This document shows, piece after piece, positions 24,195 to 36,900 of a DNA stretch of 64,000 nt. A program made the translations under genes and the position numbers. The notes beneath the pieces were generated by a model. That model was not told the origin of the DNA and searched no databases. It saw nothing but the letters and a program-made list of their open reading frames with translations. Numbering within the stretch: the stretch's first letter is position 1; every line of letters starts with the position of its first letter. The stretch spans positions 24,693,015 to 24,757,014 of the forward strand of contig NC_063157.1 of NCBI RefSeq assembly GCF_020921035.1. Direction: 5' to 3'. The stretch is from Rhodamnia argentea (taxonomy: Eukaryota; Streptophyta; Magnoliopsida; Myrtales; Myrtaceae).

Positions 24195-26112
24195 AAAAAA
24201 AGTGCTGTGGCTGAACTCAATTGGAGGTAAAACTAGCATTCCTGGCTATTTGAAGAACCACTCATAGGAATACGTCTGGCTTCTAAATACACCCACCCAT
24301 TGCGATGCTGTTCTTAGAACCAATCCTCGATCGGTTTCGGTGTTCTGTTTGTAATTTTTGTACTTTTTCCGAACACTAAAATTACATTATATATACAATT
24401 ACGGTATTTAATTACGAAGATTGGCTGGGTCGCAGGTCCTCTTAGTCAATTTTTGCAGGAGCGTAGGCATAAGAATCCAATTTTGAAAATAGGATTTCCC
24501 TGCTTAATGGTTTTGTTTCCAATGAGGAATTTAACATTTTGTGCTTATCCTAATTATTGGTTTAGTTTATGTATGATGAAAAGATGCCTCGGATGGTCTT
24601 AGCTCCTGAATATTCAGACAATAAAAAGAAGTACGACAACAAGCACTGTCAAGCAAGCTTGTTTATGGTAATCCTGAGCTTTGAAATAACCAAAAAGGGA
24701 ATAAGAGGTCAACTGTATCAGAAGCGGGATCAGCATCATTCCAGCTACATTCATTTGGACAGACATTAACGCTGGGCTCGATTGACCAACATGCATTGCC
24801 TCAGGCACCAAAAGGAAAAAGTGTAGTCCTCGGTCCAACAAATGTTTGATCCAGTTCAATCTCTTCGTGTCGCACTACGTAGAACTAGTATACACATGGG
24901 CTTCAACAGAACATAGATATTATGCAGTAAAAGTATGCGCAGCTGCAAGTAAATCTAGGAGAATTTACAATGGCGTAATAGATTGACCATCAAAACATAG
25001 CGCTGTTTTGCAGTTTCTTTATTCCAAAATATATCTTAATAAACAAATCTTCTTTCTCTCCGTGCTGAGGGGCGATTGACAAACTCTCGAAGAAGATCCC
25101 GCATCCATGCACCACTCCTATAGATTCAGCACCTATGATGAGTGCAATAACCTTTCCCTTAGAATTAGGAATTCAATATCAAAACTAGAAGCAACAAACT
25201 TTCAATAAAACGAGATCGAGACGTATACTGTAAAACCCTTAGGACTGGTGTGCTTTACAACAGTAAACAAAAGCAGGCAATGAAGAAGAAAACCTCTTCC
25301 GATGGGTACCTACATCACCAACAAAACTACTGCATCTTTTTCTGAGCAAGATAACAGCGCATGAAATAATCAGAACATTATGAGCAAGATCTATTTTACT
25401 TTTTTGAAGAAAAAGACGGGATTCACATGGACAAAACAAATACAAATAGTCCAAAATTATGCACCATTTCATCTCGGGAAAGTTTTCATATTGTGATATC
25501 ACCTCTTGCTGAAGTAGCTCCTTATCCAGGACATGGTCTAATCAGTTATGCACCTGACAACTAATAAGGGTACTCCCCAATTTTAGCTATTCTCTAGACA
25601 GGTTCCAACTACAAACTTTCCTCGAGCTTGTACAATTAACCAGAACAATTAGTATGATTCCTACATAAAAGGCATTAAACCAATGGAGTCACAAACATGC
25701 ACTTCACAGAGGTTTTTGTAATCCCATTCCATGATCTTTAGGTCATAATGCAAAAATTCTAGTTTCCCCACCACTAACCTAAAGAATGCTCATTGCCTAA
25801 GAATTTTGACATCCAGCTAGCTTTCCTCACTTTCCGTATCACAGTACCTCTAATCCTCCCCCCCCTTTCCCTCCCTCTTCTTTTCTCTTCCCCTTCCTTT
25901 CCCTTTTTAAGCGAAAACAAAGCAATCACACTCAAAAAGTTACAAAAATATTTGAATCGAAGAAGAAGGAAAGGATAGGCTCAGCATAAAGTGCAAAGAC
26001 ACAAGAAAATTTGAGGAAATCAGATAACTTGATAGCATAAGTATAAGCAGCTGAGCACAGGAATTCAACTTACTCGGATCATTCACGCTCCGAAGCACAT
26101 GATGAAGCAACA
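24195..26112. other. Spacer between convergent ERU-like and RHF2A genes
   Basis: Holds the 3' UTRs of two convergent genes. No recognisable coding sequence. A segment at 25532-25776 has a second copy at 32975-33158 (entered separately). Confidence 0.5.
25532..25776. repeat. Duplicated segment, longer copy
   Basis: Begins with CATGGTCTAATCAG and ends near TTTCCCCACCACTA. It matches 32975-33158 in the same orientation along most of its length, except for a block of about 75 bases missing from the second copy. No open frame is shared. It is either a low-copy dispersed repeat or a local duplication of RHF2A 3' flanking DNA. Confidence 0.8.
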
Positions 26113-28914
26113 TTAATTGGAACAAGAACTTGTAGTAGATGAGGCCTGTTGGTTGGTGATAATCGAAGGATTTTCACCAAGTGCGTCAGGGATCTGCTGG
26201 ATCCCTGGTTCTGGAACAGGTACATTCTCTGAACTGTTAGAGACAGAAGCAGAACTGGTCCTGCCACTGTCTCTCGTTTCAAGACGCTCCATCATGCGTG
26301 ACACAGTAGCAATCCCCGCGTCAACTTCTCTTCTAACTTCAGAACCAAGATCCGCCACGGAAGTGTTGCGAGAGAACAGTTTCTCTTTCCATCCTCGTGT
26401 GCTCTTTGAAATTGATTCTTTGCATCTAAAAGCAGAAAAGCGTTGGATGCTTGTTAACCTTTAGAGATGAAAGCACATTAATCAAATTAACAATCATTTA
26501 TGCTAGGGCGCCTGTCAAAGCTCAATACCTAGAAGACACTGCATTAAATCGAGATCTCAGGGATTCTGAAAAGGACTGCAGCTCGGATGGTCCTCCCCTA
26601 TCCTGATTATTCGGTGAGGAATGATTTGGTGATCTCCTGCCGAGGGGAGAAAATGTACAAAGATATTATGTAAGAGAGTTGAACAAAGTCTAAAGTACTA
26701 CACAAACCTAAAGTCAAAGGAAAATCTAGAGCTAGCGCACTATAAGATTTCACTACCCAGTGGAGCTATGCTGATAGAACCGATGCTAAATGTACCTGTT
26801 GATCAATGATGATCCTTCCTGGTTAACAGCAATAAGTCCAGGTGAAGACGAACCCTGCTCCACTGGGGAAGAGGTCAATGGAACCATTGGCTGCTCAGAT
26901 TCATCCTGAAGGGTGGTAGCAGGTGAAGGAGGTGTGATAACTGTAACTTCAGGAGCTTGTTCATCTTCGCCGTCCCTAGAAGGTGGGGATGCAGATGGAA
27001 AAGGACCAGTAGGAGGGGTGTTAGGATGAGTAGAGAAAACCAAGAATTGTGGACGACCGTGAGCTGAAGACCGGTTCCTATGGCCTTCCCTTCTGGCAAT
27101 GTGACGTGCTCGGCCCATAGCAGCAGCGGCGGCTAGGTGCTGGATGATACGCTCCTCAAGCTCAGGATCAGTAGGACCAACAGGTAGCTGCATAATCATC
27201 AAGAAGAGCCATCTAAGCAAGAAACTCTTATTTTAAGTTAATAATCAGGCAAAAGATTCGGTCAGTCTGAGAAAATTACGCGTTGCAACTCAAAATCCCC
27301 AAGAGTGGGATGATGAAAGATCGTCGCATTTCTTGAAGGGTTAAACCTAAAACTCCTCTCTCGTTCTACTGCCTCCAATAATTCCTGGCTGAAAGGAATA
27401 GAGAAAGATATTCAAGTTTGAAATTTTAAGAATAAGGGAACTAAGACATCATGGTTACCTCCAAATTTGAACATAATTTACCTGCTGGGATCTTTCAGGC
27501 TGATGGTTTGCCAACACATGGGACACTGAGAACTCCTCTGACACCTAGAGGCCAATAAGAAGAAACAAGAAGCCATCAGAATATCAATATCCAAAGAGTT
27601 TGAAACCATTTATTGCGTTTTACATGCCAAAAAGAGGTATACAAAGAATTTTCCCTCGGAAATTTGGTCAGGTTACAGATGCACCCACACAAAATAGCAC
27701 TTGAGGAAATGGACCTCTTCTATCAACACATATAAATAGTCAAACACAAGAACCACACAAGCAAATAAAACCCTAAGGATTCAGAGGAAACGGAAATATA
27801 ATCCCGCAGGATGTGGGGCGATAGAAAACATTGCAGATATCAGGTCAACAGTCCCAGCGGTTACTCCGGCCATAGGAGTGCAGAATCCATGCATGACTGT
27901 GCAAGGCCCGTTTAATGTGTGAATAAATGCTATTTTACCATCCTTTCTTTCAGGCTATCAAACTTATGAGAGTGACTTTTCCCTATAACATTGCTTCGTT
28001 ATGAGCAATGCGTAAAAGTTAAAAAATAAACAGAGATGTCATGCACACTACATACGCAGGTGCTCATATCAGCTGAGAAAAAGCATTCTAAGCGACATCT
28101 ATAGAAACAGAGGATGCTACAGAGACTATGCAGATTATATGCTACGAATCTCGTCACCGATATTGTATCACTCTAGCATTATAATTGGGGCTGTTCTTTC
28201 AGCAGCAAAGCTTTATTCTGTTGAGGGTGGGACCACTGTAGAGATTACCACTCAAGAATGCACTGGAGATGAAACTCGTGCTTGCAAGTGGTCACCTGCG
28301 GAAAAAGAGAGAAAGATCAACTAAACTTGATCTCAAAACTGCGCAAAAGAGATTCCACGTCAAATACCGTAGATGGATCGCTGTCGCAGAAAGCTTCGAG
28401 GCAGATGCTGCAAGCATCCTCACACGGATCCTGGATTCCACCTTCCACGAAGGCCGCGGCTGATATGGAGTGAGCCTCGGACTTGCCAGCATCTTCCATC
28501 CCCTCAGCCTGAAAAAGCAGTTGCACTCCTAGGTCACAGCAGTCAACGTTTCAAAGACAAAGAGCGGAAAATGCTAAAACGTGAAAAGGTATCTTGGCAA
28601 CCAATCTCATCGACGATTAAAAGCTTCCTAACGCATACATAGATGCGCAAGCGAAGAGCTCGCAGTCCAAATTAATCAGGACCAGTTCACACATAGAGCT
28701 CACACTACGCACCGAGCTAATCCCCTAAAACCCTCCAAAATCCACAGCGGAAACAGAAAAAACACATTCCGCCGCAAACCGGACGCGATTCTGAAGCTCA
28801 GCTGCAGGAATCGCACAATCAAACGGCCAGACACGACATTCCAGAGCCCCGCGACAACAGCTATGGCATAACCGGATCGACTCGTGTGCGAACGGATAGA
28901 ATCATTACCTCCAT
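26113..28914 (-). CDS. RHF2A: RING-H2 E3 ubiquitin ligase RHF2A
   Basis: On the minus strand, exons 28914..28909, 28508..28368, 28295..28249, 27544..27482, 27388..27280, 27187..26796, 26636..26529 and 26425..26113 give 392 residues. The RING-H2 is complete: Cys35, Cys38, Cys53, His55, His58, Cys61, Cys72, Cys75 (CSIC, CKHEFH, QCIL, CPMC). Further RHF2A signatures are SAAAFVEGGIQD before the RING, EERIIQHLAAAAAMGRARH, FSESLRSRFNAVSSR, RGWKEKLFSRN and a C-terminal GIATVSRMMERLETRD. In Arabidopsis, RHF1A and RHF2A target the CDK inhibitor ICK4/KRP6 during gametogenesis. The first exon holds only ATG GAG, in frame with the next. If it is 5' UTR instead, translation would start at 28499 five residues later. 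Neighbour order matches Arabidopsis. Confidence 0.93.
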
Positions 28915-30014
28915 GAAAGCCAAGACGAGCGGGAGCTGCCGGATAGCGGAACCGACGGTTGCCCTGCCGATCGAAGGAGCTAAAAGCACAGGCGAGAGGA
29001 GGAGCCTGAGAAACCCTAGCTCGCAGAGGTCATAATGGCACAGAGGAGGTTTTTTGGAAATTTCATTTTTCCTTGTGCGTGGAATTGGACTTTAGGCCTT
29101 GACTCGGCTCGGTCTTCGCGACTCACCCGCAGTGGAGACACGTGGCCGGGCTTTGACGAGTCCAATTCACTGAGCTGAACGCGGGGCCAGACCAGCTCGC
29201 TTCGCTTCGCTTTGCCCCAGTCAGGCGCGTACGAAGCGGTCATGTCACTGTCATGCCACGCGGTTCGACTCTGTTCAAGCGTGGCTTGGATTCGGACGGC
29301 CCGGATGATTTTAACTTAATTTTCTTCGGAGAATCTCACTCTTCATTTCAGAGAAATTACCAATGATTGATTAGCAAATCTCTTTTTCCTCCAAATATAT
29401 CTCCTTCTAATATGCACTCAAAATTCCAACCCGAAAAATATACGTCCACGTCCAAATTAACCATCAGAATTTCTTTTTTTTCGCCTTGAAGTTTTAATCA
29501 TTCGGCGAAGGAATCTCATGAAAAATTATAAACTAATTCGATAGGACAAAAGAGATTTATTATGTTAAATGATCGCTTCGTTACTTAAGATACTATTTTA
29601 CTCATTGCAAGCATGTGTATAATTATCATTTATCTTGTGATAAGCGTAGACCATCCGAAGCTTCTAGACTAGTTGTTTTTTAATTGATTTTGTAACGCGG
29701 CGAGAGGATAGCATCCACCTTGTAATTTGTTCTTTTTTTTTTTATTAAGTGATTTTTTCGTCTCATGACCTTCACACTAACAAAAAAAAAGACAAAAGAA
29801 ATCACATGATCAAAAATAAATAATACCATCATCGCGAAAATGTCAAAAGAATGGCACGATTCCAATTTTTGGCAAAATCATTTACAACGCCACCTCTCTT
29901 TTGTTTTTACATCTCCCCCCTTGAAGAAGGACGAGGAGGAGAAGGAGAAGCAGCCTCTCATTGGGCCAACCGACGGGCCTTCGGACCCCAAGCCCGGCCC
30001 GAGAATGGCCCCGC
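28915..30014. other. RHF2A 5' leader/promoter and spacer to the Cys-rich gene
   Basis: The part next to RHF2A is GC-richer and includes the leader; on the minus strand a CTAGGGTTT motif (28999-29040 area), typical of plant leaders, is visible. From about 29300 to 29840 the DNA is AT-rich with nothing recognisable. Confidence 0.5.
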
Positions 30015-30533
30015 TTACGTGTCCCTCGTCGAGGGGCTCCTCCAGAAGCCGGCCCCGTGGAACCGGTCCCACATCTCCTTCTCCAGATCACCCACGGCAT
30101 CGTCGTCGCCGTCGCTGTCGCTCCCGCCCGCGTCGAGTCCGTCGTCCTCCGCCTTCAACAGATCCGCCGCGCCCGTCGAGCCGGCCGCGAAGCTGTTGGG
30201 CCTCTGGGCCAGGAGCACCCCCTTCTTCTTCCGCTTCGCCGCCGCGGAGCGCTGCCGCCTCCGCCTCACCCGGCGGCAGAGCCCCGCGGGGACCCTGTAG
30301 ACGGCCAGCGCGAGGAGGTTCACGACGGTGCACGGGCAGCAGCAGCACAGAGCCGCGCAGTCCGCGGCCGTCCCCCCCGCCGCCTCCGCCAGGCGGGCCC
30401 GCCCCCTCGTCCTCGTCGTCGTCGTCGTCTTCGCCGCCGCGGCCGTCGATTCGTTCGCCTCCCCGCTAGGGTTCGGCAGCAGCGGTTGCCTCCGGTTGGC
30501 GAGCTGCGGGTGGAAGAGGAATTGCCGGGTCAT
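30015..30533 (-). CDS. Plant-specific Cys-rich protein of unknown function
   Basis: Single-exon frame of 172 residues, very GC-rich. I do not recognise a named family but recall similar uncharacterised plant proteins. Visible parts in order: N-terminus MTRQFLFHP; a low-complexity stretch; GGTAADCAALCCCCPCTVVNLL running into a short hydrophobic segment (LLALAVYRVPAGL); a strongly basic patch (RRVRRRRQRSAAAKRKKK); an acidic Asp/Ser stretch; and a C-terminal EKEMWDRFHGAGFWRS. The Cys run beside a hydrophobic segment could be palmitoylated and membrane-bound (inference). The frame extends upstream to 30755, but M75 of that frame (30533) is preferred because the upstream residues look like translated leader. 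Long plus-strand frames here are GC-driven shadows. Confidence 0.65.
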   Translation of the reverse strand: MTRQFLFHPQLANRRQPLLPNPSGEANESTAAAAKTTTTTRTRGRARLAEAAGGTAADCAALCCCCPCTVVNLLALAVYRVPAGLCRRVRRRRQRSAAAKRKKKGVLLAQRPNSFAAGSTGAADLLKAEDDGLDAGGSDSDGDDDAVGDLEKEMWDRFHGAGFWRSPSTRDT

Positions 30534-31813
30534 TCGCGATTGTTGTTGGCGCTTCTGGGTTCGCAGAGGAGGGGATTTCGAGTGGCGCAAATCAAAGGGA
30601 AAGAGAAAAGGTCGTCGATGGCCGCAGGCCAGTTCGATATTTTCCTGGAAAATCAGACTATTGACGGGAAAAGAGAGGGAAAAATGACGAAACGGAGAGA
30701 GATTGAGGCCAACAGAAGCGAATTGGATACAAGAGAGAGAGAGGAGACGTTCCAACTTGGAGAAAGATAGAGACAGGCTATGAAAACAAGAAGCGGGTCA
30801 GATACGTGTGCAAAAGTGTGTAGAGGAATTAAAATAGCAAAATGAATCGACGCCGTCGGACTCGATGGGGCCCACGTAAAACACATCATCTTCAATGATC
30901 CAGATTCGTTTTGGTAAAAAATTCCTCGCTCATTTCTCGATGTCACCTTAGATTTGGGAATCACAATCATTTCTTTTGATGAATTCGATATTTCACCTGC
31001 TAATAAATCTACGGAACAACAAAAGATCATGAAACCTCGGAAAACATCTTCATTCTTTCTTTCTTTTTGTTCTAACTGGCTTTCTTTTGTTCTAACTGGC
31101 TTGTCCAGTTTAAATTCAGGTAAAATCCCAAACACGTCGAAATCCAGTAGGATCCAGTAAATAGGATCTCAAATCAGTAGCCCAATTTAAAAATCCACGA
31201 AAGACTCGATCGGTTCGGAATAAATTCAGGACCAGCCATCTCAGTATGTCCGGATTTGATCTTATCCATTTTATTTTTACGTGCTCTATCGGAATCAAAG
31301 CGTGGACCAATCCGTAGTCGAGGAGTCTCGAAAAGACGAGAACGAGAGATAGATACTCTCCCAAGTTGGACAAAAACCTATTCTCCATTGCATACATTGT
31401 GCAGGACCAGAGTGCATAGACATTGTCTTCACTAGGACGGAAAGCACCCGTAGACCGTTTGACTTATTGGTAGCCACAGCTCGCAATATTTTAACGGGGC
31501 ATTCGTGGTCGATATTTAGCCGGCCTTTGAAAAGAGACGTGGATGTCGCTGTCTTGCCGTGGCCATGATTTTGACTCTTCTTTTCGTGCCCCAATTGCGG
31601 AATTGGGTGGGAAGGAAGGAAGGAGGCTAGCATCGGACTGTCCGGGTCTAGCGACGGTTGTGGATTGAGACTTCACGGTATTGGCGCCCCCGTCGATCGG
31701 TGGTTGCAAGTTCGTGTCGACATCTCCACATAGGCTGCCGATGAAGCTTAAAGCCCGAGGGAGACCACCGTACTGTACCTTGATGCATCGAAACCGTAAA
31801 CGGATCGTGCGTG

Positions 31814-32364
31814 AGGAAAAGTATAAAAAAAGTCCTAAACCTATTGCATTAGTTTCAACTCGGTTCTAAACTCATTTCGGATGTCAATTCAGTCCTAAAC
31901 CTTTCATTGGTGTCAATTCAATCTTAAACCTTTAGCATTAGTGCCAATTTAGTTTTAAATATTTTATATTTATGCCAATCGAGTAAATTCGGGCAATTTT
32001 GGTCAAAAATCGCTGGCGTGGATGTTAATTTCCCTTCGTGGCACGGCTTGCATTAACGTGTACATTTTTTTAATATTTCAAATATTTTAAAAAATATATT
32101 TTTAAAAAAAATGCTTTAAAAATTGTTAAAATAATATTAAAAATATTCAAGTCAGTGCCAGTTATACCACATAGGACAATCGATGTCCACGTCGCCGATT
32201 TTTATCCAAAATTGACCGGATTAACTCAATTGGCATAAATATGAAAGATTTAGAACTTAATTGGCACCAATACAAAAAGTTTATGACTGAATTGGCACAA
32301 AAAAAAATTTAAGACTGAATTAATATTAATATAATAGATTTAGGAATTTTTTTACACTTTTCCC
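31814..32364. mobile_element. Foldback MITE, Mutator-like, with perfect 10-bp target duplication
   Basis: A 551-bp element flanked on both sides by ATCGTGCGTG (31804-31813 and 32365-32374). The ends are inverted repeats: the left end reads AGGAAAAGTATAAAAAAAGT, the reverse complement of the right end GGGAAAAGTGTAAAAAAATT, and similarity goes on into long arms with repeated '(T/C)CTAAACCT...TTGGCAC' motifs. No coding capacity. A 9-11 bp target duplication with long inverted arms is typical of Mutator-like non-autonomous elements. Confidence 0.88.
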
Positions 32365-32974
32365 ATCGTGCGTGCGAATCCTTTTGGTTTGTGGCTTTCT
32401 TTGGGTTGACTTTGGTCCGGCATTGTGCTGGGGAACGATCTGGTCCGACGTGGGAACAGGCGAACGAGGTAAAATCTTGTTTTTTTTTTTTTTTTTTTTC
32501 TGCCCTCGAGAGAAAAAGAAAAGAGAAAGGGGAGAAGGACGTGAAAGCCACCAACAAATCCAAAGAGAAAGCCGGCAGATAACCCATGTCCATCATCGCA
32601 TCACTTTCCGAAAAGGAGCTTCGTCAACAAGTAACCCGATTACGCTATTAAGTTAATCAGGCAATTTCACGAGATGCTTAAATAAATAGTTTCGTGCTTT
32701 CGAAGCATATATTTAATGAGGCTCAATGAGGGTGTCGAGGTATCCTGTTACATTTTCCTTTTGGACGACAAGAGTTTCTCTGGCTTTTCCTTTTTTTTTT
32801 TTTTTTTTTTTGGTGAGGTTTCGCTAGAGGCGACGGGGGGCATCGCACGCGTGTTAATGTAATTTGGTGGTGATGCATGAAAAGAAAGGTGGTGGTTTTG
32901 GTTGCATTGGTGAGAAGAAATTCAATAGTTATTCGAGAAACTGGTGACCATCGGAAGAATGGCAACAGTCGTTT

Positions 32975-33158
32975 CATGGTCTAATCAGAGCAATGCACCT
33001 GACAACAAAAAAAGGGTACTCCCAATTTTAGCAATATTCTCTTGATAGGTTCCGACTACAAAATTTTCTAGAGCTTGTACAATGTTAACCAGAACAATTA
33101 GTATGATCTCTAGGTTATAATGCAAAAATTCCATTAACACCAGTTTCCCCACCACTAT
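32975..33158. repeat. Duplicated segment, shorter copy
   Basis: Second copy of 25532-25776, same orientation. It follows the first copy to AGTATGAT, then resumes after the second ATGAT of the long copy, so it lacks about 75 internal bases. Confidence 0.8.
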
Positions 33159-33504
33159 GAACTCGCACATGTTATACCGGCGTGGAATTCTTATCCTCGG
33201 ATCAACAAAATGCTACGTAATGCGGAGTTCTTTTTAAGCACTCACGTGCTTTCCATTCGAATTTCCAAGAACAAAAGAAAAAAACTTCTAGACGTAAATA
33301 TGGTCCTATGAGTCAATATTTGATATTGAAAAATCCAAAACATGCTGGCATTTACCGAGACAGAGTGCGTCCGTAGCTACCGCGGCAGAAGCGGTTTTCG
33401 TGTGCACTTTGATGGTGGCGGTGACATCAGAAGAAGCGGGGGGAGGGGAGGGGTTGTTGTTGTGAAGTTTTCTTGCGTGGCTTGCACGCGCGCACAGCGC
33501 GTCA

Positions 33505-33507
<3 letters not shown>

Positions 33508-33534
<27 letters not shown>
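33508..33534. repeat. (GA)n microsatellite
   Basis: Pure GA repeat of about 27 bases, not close to any gene start I recognise. Confidence 0.85.
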
Positions 33535-33535
<1 letters not shown>

Positions 33536-33958
33536 CCAAAACTTACAGCCGAAGCGACAGCCAATGCGTCACCGTTTCGCCCGACAGGCAATGAAATTGC
33601 CACGAGGGGACAAAGAACAAGAAATGGGATTTCTGGATAAGAATCTCTTGCGAGATACCAACCAGGGGCATTTTATCTCTACAAGGAGTACATCAATCAA
33701 TCCCTTTTATGTCAACTAAATGGAAGAAACCCCCAACAGTCAGCACAATTCACAAACCACTAGCACCTTAAGGGTTATACTATGTTCTTACCCATTCCAT
33801 CCCACAGACCTTCCGCCAATCAACGTCCACCATCTCGGCGAGTCAATTGCTTCTGAAGATGGATTAACGAAGATGCGTCTCATGTTCCGATGCAATACCT
33901 ACTGCTTTTTGGCTGACTTGTTGCTTAAACTCAATAAGAGTGAAGGCATTCTGCCACT

Positions 33959-36900
33959 CTAACTTCCGATATAGTCCAGACGGTGAAGGAGCACTGCCAA
34001 GAGGAGCATACTTATGGCCAAAATCATACCGGGCCTCCCGAGCAACCAGTTCTTGGTCTTCTTCACCGTCTCGACTCCTCTTTGAGCCCTGTCTGCCCAG
34101 CACATCTGAAACAGCATTTAGGACAAAAAGGCTGATTATTTTAAAAGCACAACAAAAGTGTAATGACAAAGAGGCTGTCGTGAGAAAGTAACATGACATT
34201 ATACTAACGAAGCCCTCTCAGTAACATGGAAAAGCCAACCACCTGGAGAAGGCTAGAAGCCAACTGAAAATACTGACCAGCACCCGGCCAAAAAAAAGAA
34301 AAATTAATCGAAGATGCAGGGGAAAAAATCGACCAACTAAGCTAAAAGAGTTAGCCTCCTAGGCCTCAGAATAGATCTGCCACCAATTTCTCACTCTCAA
34401 ATAGTGCAAGGCACACAATATATTCTGGCTTTATGCCGCAATATAAAAGTAAATAATGTGGTAAACTGCAAGGGGAGAGAATATCAGATAGAAGAATACC
34501 ATCTTGTCCAACATCTCTGGCGATAAAGAAGACATTGCTTGCTGGGCTTTTGCAGCGTCTTCCGGAGAAAGCTTTAGTCCAAACTGTTCGCCCATGTTTG
34601 CCATCATCTCTGGACTCATATTCTTCATCATAGATGTGAACATCTGCCTCATAGCTGGATCTTTCATTTGGTTTCTTATCTGCTCTTGCATATCACCTGG
34701 AGATGATGGGAAATTTGACAGAGGAGATGGAACATTCCTTGAACTTGAAGATATGTGATGAGATGAACTTGTTTCACTTTCACCCATGATATGATTTAAA
34801 TTGGCCGCCAATTTCGCCCCAGAGCTTGAACTTGCATGGTTAGCATCCAAAGATGGGTCCTTCCCTCTCAAAGAAGATGCCATTTCAAACATCCTCTGAA
34901 GATCATCGGGTGACATCTTACCCATCATATCACTTGCAGTTTTTAACATGTCGGGCGACACATTAGGGACTGATCCATGTCCAAAGCTATTGGAATTACT
35001 ATCCGAGTTTCTTGTGACAAAAGGATTTTCCCCCGGAAACGACGAAGCCAACTGAATCATCTTTTGGAGTTCTTCTGGTGACATTTTGCCAATCATACTA
35101 GAGGCAGCCTTAATCATGTCAGGGGATACCTCTCCAGCATTTCCCGCACCCATTGCAGCCAAAGTTGTGGGATCAGCATTAGAAATAAAATTCTGGAATG
35201 ACCTATTGAGTACATCATAGAATCAAAGTCAGTAAAATTTCTACACCATAAACAGACATTCAGTTATTTGAATCTCACCGCCTTGTCTTGTGATTTGTGA
35301 CTAGTTTGAAATCTCATACGTACATCCATTTCAAAAAAAATTGAGTAGAATGGTGGAAGAATACCTGATTGCATCTGGGTCACCTTCCAAAGCTTTCAAG
35401 CTTTCAGAATTGGTCATTCGACTCATACTATCACCACTAATCGGACCCTCGTGGGCATCCTCCGATTCCTGATGCTGCTTCTCTGAATATTCCAATGAAT
35501 TTTCATGGTTGACAGAGGACATGGTCTTGTCTTCAGTTATTTCCTCAATTACCACCCCTATTGATGATTCAAAAGTAAAAGAAAACGCAAATTCAAGATT
35601 CAAAACTGGAGAATTTACAAAAAGAGGAATGAAAGAACCAAAAGTAGCAACTAAACATGGATAACATACCTATTGGTGCAGAACCACCTTCTTTGGTCAA
35701 GCTTTCCTCAGCATCCCTGTGTGGACCAACAGGACAAACAGCCTAGTTACATATACACTTCGCAAATAATACGAACAGAGATGACACTCACAGAGAAATC
35801 AGTATCTCAGTCATTTAACGATGCATTGAATTAATGAAGCACATTAACACGACATAGAAACTGAAAAAGAAAAAAGAAACTTGAGCATACGACTAGCCAA
35901 GGAAACTGAGAGTACACATTTTTCTGGAGAATAATGGGGAAGATAATCATGCTAACAATTTCTTGTTCACTCTTTCACATGCATAGATCATTACCTTAGA
36001 ACCTGCGCAATTGTTTCATCATCAGGAGAAATTTCAAGTGCCTTTCTCAAGTCAGAGACCGCATCCTGAAGGATTCGAAAACTCAGAATACCGACAGAAC
36101 ACAGATGCAAAAAGGATATAAGAGCATCACCAGTAGAGTACCAGCAAGGGGAACTACAAACCCCCGCACAGACCATAAAAGAATACAATTACACTCACCT
36201 TCAATTGACCTAATTCCCCATATGCTTGGCCCCTCCTGTAGAAAGCTTTGACATTTTTAGCATCACATGCTAAAACCTGATATAGCACAAGTCACTTAAT
36301 CAGCGAAAAAGAACTTACATCGGTAAGTAGGTCAGCAGAAAGAAGTTGTACTGACAAAGAGAGAGAAAGTGACTCTATTCTTGGATAAGTGTTGCTGCGT
36401 ATGCATTTCATGATTGTTTACCCAATACATCTCACCTTATTGACCCGCAAATTCTACTTTACCAGTCAATATGATGGATGTGTTTCCAAATACACTACCA
36501 ATACCACATAAAATATTAGTCAAAGTAAGAGAGAATACGAATACCATACCTCAGAGCCTTCCTTTATGCATTCCTCGTACTGCCTCGTTTTCAAGTAGCA
36601 TGACATCAAGTTAAGGGAGCATGCCAGTAAAAGAGTCTTGCCTTTGGACGACGGAATTCCTTTTAAGTTATTCTTGGCCTATACATTGATTATGGACAAA
36701 GATCTATAAGAATCCCCTCAGTCCAAGGAAAAATAGCCCGTAATGGAAATCTATAGTGCGAACAAGCAGAAGAATAACTTACAAGCAAATACTTCTGCGA
36801 GGCATCCTTAAACCTCCCCTGGCTGTGAAGTTCATTCCCCTGCCAGATTGAATTAGATCAACATGTCACGCATAACATAGAAAGAGTACGGTGTGCATGA

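Larger units (their letters stand above)
30771..33958. other. Spacer between the Cys-rich gene and OEP61
   Basis: No gene seen. It contains a Mutator-like MITE (31814-32364), poly-T runs near 32475-32498 and 32790-32811, the shorter copy of a duplicated segment (32975-33158) and a (GA)n run (33508-33534), followed by OEP61 3' flank. Confidence 0.55.

Noticed and set aside
29840..30770. Long plus-strand Arg/Pro/Ser-rich open frames (about 209 and 269 codons)
   Set aside because: They are low-complexity frames caused by high GC content opposite the Cys-rich minus-strand gene, which has recognisable conserved ends.
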